Shown: one piece after another, positions 9,395 to 17,776 of the stretch
Layout of the letters: the number at the start of each line of letters is the position of its first letter
Position numbering within the stretch: position 1 is the stretch's first letter
DNA from: Protostelium mycophagum
Taxonomy: Eukaryota > Evosea > Variosea > Protosteliida > Protosteliaceae
Length of the DNA stretch: 21,381 nt
NCBI GenBank assembly: GCA_002081555.1
Contig: MZNV01001144.1
Location: 1-21,381, forward strand
Direction of reading: 5' to 3'
Made by a program: the position numbers and the translations under genes
The notes under the pieces: model-generated
Seen by the model: only the letters and a program-made list of their open reading frames with translations
Told to the model about the DNA's origin: nothing
Databases searched by the model: none

Positions 9395-10594
9395 TTATTT
9401 TTTCTGGTATTCAGACTGAGGGACCATCTTGCCGTCTACGTATCGGTGTGGTTCGTTAGCTTTCTCTTTATCTACAGATGCGTGTATGTTGTAATGATAG
9501 TAATTATTTGTTCCCTGAACGGTCATTGCCTGCGCCTTCAGTCTCCCGCCAAAATTTAAAATTACAAATCACCTTTCTCAATGTGATATTAATTCTCGGC
9601 CCCACCGCAGTCTTCGTCTTTGGGATAGAGTGAAGCCAGTTCCTTTGTGTTGTTGTTCTCATGACTATCATATCTCCAGAATTCAACTCGAATTTCTCAA
9701 GAGGCCCTTTTCCTAAGCCTGAGCTCTTCTTGGACTTGTTTTTATTTCCTAAACAGATCAGAGTTTGACCAAATATAGAAGCTGACCAGAATAGGCCACT
9801 CCATCCTCCTTCTCCTTCTGCTTCAATAAGAAGGTCCTTGTGCTTCCCAAAGAGAGACTCGCCACGCTGGGATTATCACCCAGGAACTTTTCGTCATCAG
9901 AATGGTATGAGATGGAATCATTTCCATCCAAGTACAAATTAACCAGGCAGAAATTGTAGTCGTCGCCAGTTTTTTCTTCCACGAGTTGTCTGGAGGGATC
10001 AGGATGACATCTATGAAAATATGATGAACCTCAGATCTTCCAAGACTTTAGGCAGGGGTCTGGGGGGATTTTTGTACGAAGTCTTGGCTACCGGGGAGTT
10101 TGTTCCCTTCTTGAAAATAGCCTCCCCTGCCATAATGCTCGGATCTTCATCTTCTGATTTCTGAAATTGTGCAGTTGCATCTAAACCGAAGACTGTCGTC
10201 CATCTTGGAGTACGCATGGTCCTGTGCATGTTGATAAGATGTTGATGATGTCGACAAGGTTATCAGACCTGGCACCAATTGAGTACTCCACACGATACCA
10301 CGGCATATTCTCTAGTAAAAAATTGAATAATTCGGTGGCAGCCTTCTTCTTAAACAAGGGTGAGAAATACAGCAAGTCCAAATCACCATGCTTCTTGATC
10401 TCTCTGCCTTCAGAGCTGGACACACCATCTGATAGAGAGAATGTTGGATTGGCAATGTCGAATGGATAACTTGAGTGTCTGGAGTATTGTGGTGATTCTC
10501 CCTCATCCTTCTCATTCTTGGGCTTTTTGATCTCCTTGACTTCTTTAACCTCAGCTACTTCGTCCGTTTTTCGTTTCTTCAAGTATTTATCCAT
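9395..10594 (-). CDS. AlkB-family 2-oxoglutarate/Fe(II) dioxygenase (ALKBH2/3-like)
   Basis: About 335 residues. Exons on the minus strand: 10594-10269, 10221-10030, 10010 to about 9788, then about 9749 to 9565, and a short last exon that ends in ATACCAGAAAAAATAA. The core is diagnostic: TPRWTTVFGLDA, then NFCLVNLYLDGNDSISYHSD with the HxD iron ligands (His near 208), distal His in WLHSIPKT, and GPRINITLRK with the 2-oxoglutarate-binding Arg. This family oxidatively removes 1-methyladenine and 3-methylcytosine from DNA. The order and spacing fit ALKBH2/3 rather than RNA-specific members. The N-terminal ~75 residues are Lys/Glu/Ser-rich with an NLS-like cluster, and MDKYLKK resembles the APIM start of human ALKBH2. 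The intron at 10029-10011 is only 19 nt. The gene is head to head with the photolyase. Confidence 0.94.
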
Positions 10595-10702
10595 GTTGTG
10601 TTGTTGTGTTTTGTTTTGTTGATGTTCCAGAAAAGGTCACGTGAGTCACGTGACGGCTAACCGCCAATCTTCTTGGAACTCGACTCCTCATTTTTCCCCA
10701 AC
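10595..10702. promoter_or_regulatory. Bidirectional promoter of alkB-like and photolyase genes
   Basis: Only 108 bp separate the two ATGs. A T/G-rich tract (TTGTTGTGTTTTG-like) lies on the alkB side. At 10636-10654 is a perfect 19-bp palindrome, GTCACGTGAGTCACGTGAC, made of two TCACGTGA boxes (10637-10644, 10646-10653) around a central G. CACGTG is the E-box/G-box core bound by bHLH or bZIP factors in many eukaryotes. A CCAAT pentamer follows near 10663 on the photolyase side. Co-regulation of the two repair genes is inferred from geometry. Confidence 0.8.
10636..10654. promoter_or_regulatory. Twin palindromic CACGTG element
   Basis: Perfect dyad of two TCACGTGA octamers whose centres lie 9 bp apart, close to one helical turn, so two dimers could bind side by side. 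Being symmetric, it can act in both directions. The only other TCACGTGA I found between genes is at 4252-4259. Confidence 0.8.
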
Positions 10703-13402
10703 ATGACCAGAGTGATCTATTGGTTTAGAACCGATCTGAGATTACACGATTCACCTGCTCTGGCTGAAGCCTTGAATCTTAAACCAGAATGTCTTTATCC
10801 TGTATGGACGTGGGACGATCATTACGTATTCCACGCGAAGGTAAGACCGAATCAACTCAAAATGTTGACATGGAGAGGTGGGCGTCAACCGCTGGCAGTT
10901 TCTTCTGGACTCACAAGAGGACCTTTCAAAGCACATCACCAAAATCAATCCCAAGTCCAAGCTATTTGTTTTAAGAGGACCTCCTACTGCTGTGTTACCT
11001 GAGGTTGTTCAGCAGTGGAAGATCACACACCTTGTCTTTGAAAAAGTGAGAAGAAAATGAATGAATTGAGGATAAAGAACCACACAGGACACAGACACCT
11101 ACGGAAGATCTCGCGATGAACAGATCATGCAATCGATGGAGAAATTAGGGGTGAAGGTGTGTTCTGCAAGATTCCACTCTTCTTCATGTGGCATGTGCAT
11201 GGCTGAGTCACTCAGGTCCTCTGCATATCCGGCCGAACTCTGTACGACATTGATGACATCATCAGAAGAAATGGTGGGAGACCACCCAAGACAATAAACG
11301 CACTGCAAAATGTCACGAAAACAATCGGTCCTCCAAACAAACCGATACCCGTCCCCTCAGCCCTTCCTGACCCTGGAGATACAGGTGAAATTTCAATGAA
11401 ATTTACAATTCGTTTGACAATTTCAGAGGTGACATGGAAGAGTGAAGATTGTGAGATCGATGCAGAAAATGATCAAAATGCAAAGTACAGAGACAAGGTG
11501 ATTGATTTTTCTAATCAATGTTTTTATGGGTTTTATTCAAAATATCATTGTAGATGGATGAAAAATCGAAAAGCTGAAAGATGCGATATAGTGACGTCAT
11601 CATTGAATCTCCCTAGCCTGTACAGTCATATAATGACATCAGAGGGCCCAAGGGGGACTTTTCCGTTCCCACGTTTGAAGAACTAGGTCTTAAACCTGCC
11701 ACACTAATGTGGAGAGGCGGGGAAGACCTCGCTCTACAAACCTTGCTCCAGTTCACTGATGACGTGGAAAAGACGGCTTTGTTCAGCAAACCGGACACCG
11801 CTCCAACTCAATTTCATCCACCCTCCACGACCAATCTGTCAGCACATCTACACTTTGGCACACTTTCTGTCAGGGAATTTTACTGGAAGGTGAGTACACC
11901 CACAATTGTCCACAAAAAAGTTTCCCATTTATATGAAACAAAAATAAGGTCAAATTTTGACATATTTACCATTAAAAATCTAAATGAAGAAATTAAATCA
12001 TCAGGTTCAAGAGAGCATAAAAAATTACAAGGGAAAGCCCTCTCCTTTTCCAACAAATTTAGAAGGGCAATTGCTGTTCAGAGAGATGTACTTCTGTTGT
12101 CAAGCCGCTTGGAAAAACTACGAGAGGATGGAAGACAACGCTGAGTGTAGATTTATCCCATGGGCTCTTCGCAACAAGTGGGTAAACTTTAGTGAAATTT
12201 CACAGTGAATTTCGTTGTAGAGATGAATACAAAAGGAATTTTACGTTTGTTTTATATTAAAGTGTTGTAGATATGATGAGAATAGAAATGTTATCGGATA
12301 TGAGGAGGATGCGCAGGCGGAGGAATGGTTTTTAAAATGGAAAGAAGGCCGCACTGGTGAACATTTATGGATTCAATGACCGGAATCCCATCTACAAAAA
12401 ACTATTGTCACCATTACAACTTGCAATCACACGACCTCTCTTGACAAAAACATCACAATGGATTCTTATAGACTTGTAGGATTTCCATGGATAGACGCAC
12501 TGATGAGACAGCTTAAAACAGAAGGATTCATTCATCACTTAGGAAGACATTCGGTCGCTTGTTTCTTGACCAGAGGACACTGCTACATAAGCTGGGAGCG
12601 CGGTCAGGTACATGTCTTCCTCTTTCTCAAATGATATCTTATGTCTTTGTGACGAGCAGAAGATTTGAACATTGTGGATCCTGAATAAAATCTCAGGAAG
12701 TTTTCGAAGAATGGTTATTGGACCATGAACCAGCTGCCAATTCAGGGAACTGGCAGTGGCTTTCTGCTTCTGCATTCTTTCATCAATACCATAGAGTCTA
12801 TAGTCCCATAGCTTTCCCAAAGAAATACGACAAGAAAGGAGAACTGGTGCGGCACTATTGCCCCGAACTGGCAAAGTTTCCGGATAAATACATATATGAA
12901 GTGAGATATTGTATTTTCGAGACATACCATTATTCTGAACCAAAAAGCCGTGGAAAGCTTCAATAAGCGAACAGAAGAAAGCAAAGTGCATCATCGGTAA
13001 AGACTACCCCGCCCCGATGTTTGATGAACAAGAAAGGAAAGCTTATTGTCTCAAAGCAATAGGACATGCCTATGGTGTGGGCATGTATGGAGGTATGACA
13101 CCATATCATGACGTTCATGACATCTGATGATGTGCGAGATGACCCCCGCATTAAAGATGGATCGTGGAAAGAGCTTTTTCCAGAGGTGGAGATTGAGCTG
13201 AAAGAAGAAGAGGAAGAAAAGCCAAAAGAGAGTATTGAGAAGTACTTCACTAAGACAAAGGTGGTGTATTCCTTTGATGCAAAAAGATGTAAAATGTGTT
13301 AAAGTATTGCAGAGGGAGAAGAGGCCGAAAGAAGAGGGTGACGTCGACGAAGAAGAATTGACATCGATGGGTCCCGCAAAGAGAAAGAAGAAAAGGGAAT
13401 AG
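10703..13402 (+). CDS. (6-4) photolyase / animal-type cryptochrome
   Basis: About 613 residues in 13 exons. ATG 10703 gives [20 protein letters not shown], the classic N-terminus of the Rossmann-like antenna domain. The FAD domain includes [27 protein letters not shown], then [13 protein letters not shown] and FIHHLGRH, followed by VACFLTRG. The His pair equivalent to the catalytic histidines of Xenopus (6-4) photolyase is kept (~402 and ~406). NSGNWQWLS keeps the Asn-x-Gly-x-Trp near flavin N5, but the preceding acidic motif reads DHE instead of the usual Dx[21 protein letters not shown] closes the domain. The C-terminal extension is acidic, then KESIEKYF (PIP-box-like), and ends in a basic NLS (AKRKKKRE). 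Expected role: blue-light repair of (6-4) pyrimidine photoproducts in the nucleus; a light-signalling role cannot be excluded. The first intron is 10841-10877. Confidence 0.95.
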
Positions 13403-13455
13403 ATTATTTGACCTTTTAAACACTTGCTTCTCTCAGGGTGACAGCATGTCTAGTG

Positions 13456-13894
13456 ATGCCCATAGGGCTATTTCCCAAAGTGGAATTTCGTTGATTATGA
13501 TGATTTTCCCTCGGAGATGTAGACTTGTTACGTGGAAAAAACGTCAATTGGTGTGAAAATCCATCCAGCACCCTTGAGTATATCCACCAATTATCAAAAA
13601 TCCAGAGACACCCCCCTCATGGACATAAAATCCTCAACAGACATCACAATCACGCCCATTGTGGTCACACCACGAACATGTACCAGAAGAGAATCGTCAC
13701 AAATTTGTGGAAGGCCGGCTGTGGAGGGCAGCCACAGATGCAGAAAACATGAGATGAAAGCCCTGAGGAATGTGCAGACAAATAAGAACTGGAGGCAGAA
13801 GAATTCTGATTACCTGAGGTTCTATAACCACCGATACTATGTAACAAAGACAAGGGAGGAAACCAAAAAGAGCAGATGTAATGAAATGTTGTAA
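13456..13894 (+). CDS. Small protein with KANSL2/INO80D-like C3H zinc finger
   Basis: The best model has exon 1 at 13456-13479 (MPIGLFPK), a 43-nt intron (13480-13522, ending GATGTAG) and exon 2 to TAA at 13892-13894, about 132 residues. The centre reads CTRRESSQICGRPAVEGSHR followed by CRKH. This C-x8-C-x10-C-x2-H arrangement fits zf-C3Hc3H, the potential DNA-binding finger of KANSL2 and INO80D chromatin subunits. Those proteins usually carry two such fingers and are much longer; only one is evident here. The rest is basic and aromatic (NWRQKNSDYLRFYNHRYY). Its ATG lies only 53 bp after the photolyase stop. The start codon is uncertain because ATG 13447 gives another frame. Confidence 0.62.
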
Positions 13895-14268
13895 ACCATG
13901 ATGAAACTTTTAATGCATCACTCTTTAGAAAAGCAAACCTCGGGAGGTGCGGTGACTGTTGATTCGCACGGTTGTTGCGAAATCCCCAATTTGAAACCAG
14001 CCCACAGACCAAGTTTTCTGGCTTGTACAAAGACTATTGCAAGGTTGATCAGGCAGTGGACAAGCGAACAAGACACTGCAATCCTTGACGCGGCTTGTAG
14101 TAAGGCGACGTGCGCTTCGCGTCGGGTCAGGAGGTTTGCGGGTGATCTGCAGAGGTTCGCACTTGGGGATGTCAAAAAAAACTTGGGAATTCTCAGCAGA
14201 AACAGGATTTACGCAAATCGAAACCACGATTTACAACCCCACAGAAGATCTCCCTCGCACACGCACGA
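13895..14268. other. Spacer with unassigned open frames
   Basis: This 374-bp stretch is unusually GC-rich for an intergenic region and open in several frames on both strands. A good donor/acceptor pair (GTAAGG near 14099 and CTGCAG near 14150) suggests a spliced 5' leader of the next gene or an extra C-terminal exon of the zinc-finger gene. No domain is visible. The frame of the phosphotransferase stays open upstream of its ATG for about 110 nt. Confidence 0.5.
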
Positions 14269-15942
14269 ATGACTCTCTATTTCTCACAACAGCAGCTCTC
14301 TAAAGTCACAGAGTATCCTTCTGGTGTCACCAATGACAGATCTCTATTGTATAAATATTGGATCAGTCCAATGTGCGCTCGTCTTGTCGCCGCACTGCCT
14401 TCTTATGTAGCGTATGTTTTCATCTTTGATAGACCTTTTCTGATCTCTTTATAGACCTAATCTGGTGGGCTGATACTCGTGATCGATGGCACTGACACCG
14501 ACAGTTAACTCTAACAGGATGGTTCTTCACCACTACTACTTTTTTCCTCTCTGCATATTTCATGAACGATATGACGAGTGAGGCCCCCAGGTGAGTTGGA
14601 TTTATTCGATCTGATCTGATCTCACACAGATGGGTTTACCTTCTCATGGGTATTCTCATCTTCGCCTATATGACTCTCGATAACATGGATGGAAAACAGG
14701 CCTTCCGCACTGGCTCCTCCACTCCTCTTGGAGAGGCGCTAGATCATGGTCTGTACCTGTACATTTTTGACAATTTCTGATTATTTTAGGTGTCGACTCC
14801 TTCTCTGTTGGAGTGAGTTCTCTTAAATCCTCATCAATTCATGAGATCTTACGCTGATAGATCATCATCGCAGCCACAGCCGCTGTCACACAAGCAGGAG
14901 ATTGGTGGCCCATCATCGCCATAGGTCCTGCAATGGTCGCCTTCTATCTGGCTCATTGGCAAGAATATTTCAACCACTTCCTAGAACTCGGTCTGCTTGG
15001 TCCCACAGAAGCTGAGGTGAACACCCTCTACTTTCAAAACTGCTCCAATTCAATCATGAAAATTGATCATCTCTTCAGGTATTATCTGCCGGTGCTTTCA
15101 TCGCAACAGGTCTCTTTGGCCCAGGTATCTGGACTTTTGATTTGAATATTCTTGGCTTCACGGTGCGTCCCAACCAATTGGTCATGCTCGCAACTGCTGG
15201 TGCTGCAGTGAACACCATCATCACCAGGTGAGTCTGAATTCCAACAAATTTCGTTGAAAATGGACAGTTTATACGATGGATTGACCCTGGCCAACAAGAA
15301 GGGAGTGAGTCATCTACAACGTCTCAAAAATTAGTGACGCGTCACTCACATCGACTAGGTCAACATCACCACCGCACTGGTTCAGCTGATCCCCTTCACG
15401 CTGTCTTTAATTATGGGATCTCTGTGGGTCTACACTTCTTATGATCTATATGAACGCCACACCTACCTCATGATCGCCACCTTCAACCTCCTTTTTTCAT
15501 ATCTGACCGTGAGCTTTTTATGTATTTTTTGGATCTTCTGACATATACAGATTCTTTGCATTGTACAGAGGATCTGTCAATTGAGTTTTTCATATTTTTA
15601 CGTTCCAATGCTTCCTCTAATATTCGCAAGCGTCAACTCTGTCTTGGGGTAAGAATTTATGATCTCCTCAAGTGTAAAGACCACATCTACTTGCATCTTT
15701 TTCATTTATAAATTCACCTTTGTCTCATTGTTGTAGAACACCCTTTTTCTCTGACCAGACCACATTGCTGTACATCTTGGCTGTATTCTACACAGTCAAC
15801 TGTTTCTTGTTCTGCAATGAGGTACGATAAGACATTAGGTGGTATATATTCACACATAAAGGTGGTCAGCACCTTCTGCCAAGCATTAAAAATAAAATTT
15901 CTCTCCATCCCTTACCCAAACAAGGCTACTAAAATGGTGTAA
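14269..15942 (+). CDS. CDP-alcohol phosphatidyltransferase (ethanolamine/choline phosphotransferase-like)
   Basis: About 385 residues in 12 exons. It begins [16 protein letters not shown], like the amphipathic start of EPT1/SELENOI, then SYVAPNLVG leads into the first membrane segments. The active-site motif is [20 protein letters not shown] followed by ALDHGVDS (Asp of DG near residue 98). All catalytic Asp and Gly positions of DG(x)2AR(x)8G(x)3D(x)3D are present, but Phe replaces the Arg of AR. HWQEYF after two more helices matches the HWEKY of SELENOI. The end [19 protein letters not shown] fits the family. Predicted multi-pass ER/Golgi enzyme making phosphatidylethanolamine or -choline from CDP-base and diacylglycerol; the base is undetermined. 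The second intron (14469-14517) appears to use a GC donor. No selenocysteine extension is seen. Confidence 0.92.
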
Positions 15943-16328
15943 GAATAAACAGACATGGGACGAATGTCTGATCAACTTTAGAGAGTGAACTTACCGATAA
16001 ATGCGAGAAAAATACAAATACTTGAGAATGTTTTTGGATTGTTTTGTTGTGATTTCCAGATGTGTGTCTGTGTCACACCTTCTTACAATGAGCCAACTGA
16101 TATTGTCACTTTGCATCAGAGCATAATTCTAGTTATTTAATATTTTAAATGATAATTGCTCATAGGGGATCATTGTACAAAGTGAAACGCTGATTCTCTT
16201 TATTATTGATTCTTGTTCTCATAAGTTCTTGTGTTGGAGGAACTCAACAGCACACTGCTTAACAGAGATGTTGACTGCTTTGGAAATTTATGCAAATAAA
16301 TAAATATTTTCCTATGATCGCCCTCCTG
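15943..16328. other. Convergent intergenic region
   Basis: 386 bp between the stop codons of the phosphotransferase and the C2-domain gene. It is AT-rich, with AATAAA-like signals (for example AATAAATAAATA near 16299-16309) that may serve as poly(A) sites. No coding frame, RNA gene or repeat is recognised. Confidence 0.6.
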
Positions 16329-17616
16329 TCATCTAAACGTGTTAGTTTCACTAACATTTAGGATCCCCACTGTTGCGGCAATTGAAGAAGCTCTGCTCCT
16401 CCCATTCAGTGGTGTGTGGCTCCCTTTGAATAAAACATTCATCCAAGAGCATCCAAGCAAGAACCAGTTGATCTCTAAAGGTTTCCGAGCGTATATGGAG
16501 TGGACAATGGAGACGAAGACAAGGACTGTGATCTGTGCCATACTCACGATGAGCGACATTTTCGACCTCATGTTGCTGGGGAAATATAACGCCCCGTTTG
16601 CGTACCAATTCTAAAAAAAGTAAAAATTGTTGTACATCGCTTGAAACTTACTGGTGCGACATCGAGACGATTCTCAGAAGAAGGTGAGACAATCGCATTG
16701 TCTATTGGTTTGTGCCTCCGCGATATAGACCCAACGGGGGTAAGAGTTCTTGGGGTTCGAACAATCGACAGTCTTGATCTCATCAAATTTTCGGCTGGTG
16801 CAGATTCTACTGGTGTCCTGAAAAATAAATATTTTGGAGCCAACACTTCACTCACATATCCAGAGGAGGAAATACACTGGAGCGAATTACAATATTTGTC
16901 TCTTCCATTGGGGGTAACGGCACCGGTGGATCACATGAAGCGAGATCTAATGATTCGGTCGAGACTTGTTTCGATGGTGCATTTGAACGTCTTGGAGATG
17001 GCGAAGTGGGAGGTGTCATCAGCAATATAGCTCTCATTTCCCTCTGGAAAACATCAGACAATCACCTGAAGAAATGATACTCACGTCTGGTGTTCTAAAA
17101 GAGATCCGAACATGCAGGCTGCCTCTGCTAACTGCTCTCTGACTTTTGCCAGGCATGAAGTCAATCCACCTCTCAATCAGTTCATTTGTTAAAATGGCAA
17201 CAGTGGGGATCCGCGCCACTCCTAAATTTACATCTTGAAACCGAGCTGTGTCGTTGTCAAGCCTTGGCGCAATGATTGAACTCACATTTTTGGAATAGAG
17301 TAAATTTCAAGTTATGTCCGGCTTTTACTGTCACGGAATCCCCTGTTTCAATTAGTCATTATCTTCGTCGGTCCGTACATTCAAAAGTCTGATCCCATTT
17401 CGGAGCCTCATTACTCTTGTCTCTCTTGCAGGATTTGGTCTTCACAGCTTGACTGTGTCCAATTCTGATGTAAACATGTGCGTTTGACTCTTTTTCAGGC
17501 CAGACAGAATCTGCTTCTATCACTTTGACGACTAGCGCCCCTTTCATATCCACGTGAAATCGGCGAGATTCTGAAGACACCTCAGGCTGCACACTTCGAA
17601 ATGAAGATACGAGCAT
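16329..17616 (-). CDS. C2-domain protein with C-terminal hydrophobic segment
   Basis: About 378 residues in six exons, read from ATG 17616. The N-terminal ~155 residues form a C2 domain: ALVVKVIEADSVWP, HVYIRIG, SNEAPKWDQTFE, LGVARIPTVAIL, RWIDFMPG, LHVRISF. The usual five Ca-binding Asp residues are not all obvious, so calcium dependence is doubtful. A Ser/Pro/Arg-rich, probably disordered linker follows (TPPTSPSPRR, RTPRTLTPVGS). The last exon (starting near 16614) encodes MSLIVSMAQITVLVFVSIVH, a likely transmembrane helix, and about 55 more residues. The reading frame of this exon rests on one acceptor (TTTTTTAG). The layout suggests a membrane-anchored lipid-binding or tethering protein. 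Divergent from PARG across 160 bp. Confidence 0.75.
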
Positions 17617-17776
17617 GATTGATTGACGAGCCGCCCTCTGGAATTTTTTAGGTTGGCGTCTTTCGGGTTGGTTTCTGGGGCGATGATCTATAGATCAGCT
17701 CATCTACAACACCTTTCGTGGAGCAACCTGTCACAAAAATGCTTGATCAAAAATAAATCGAAAACACGGAATCAAG
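17617..17776. promoter_or_regulatory. Divergent promoter region of C2 gene and PARG
   Basis: 160 bp between the two ATGs. It contains ATCTACAAC at 17702-17710, a member of the dispersed motif family seen in many introns. There is no CACGTG box. An A-rich stretch precedes the PARG ATG. Confidence 0.55.

Noticed and set aside
10224-10469. Plus-strand 81-codon frame opposite the AlkB-like gene
   Set aside because: Antisense shadow of the first exon of the dioxygenase gene.
13918-14227. Overlapping minus-strand frames of 85-100 codons
   Set aside because: They overlap each other and open plus-strand frames in a GC-rich spacer and show no domain.
14155-14268. In-frame upstream extension of the phosphotransferase
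   Set aside because: The frame is open, but ATG 14269 gives the family's typical N-terminus; the extension shows no similarity.
16750-16775. GGTTCGAAC, similar to a tRNA B box
   Set aside because: It lies inside the coding part of the C2-domain gene, with no A box or cloverleaf around it.
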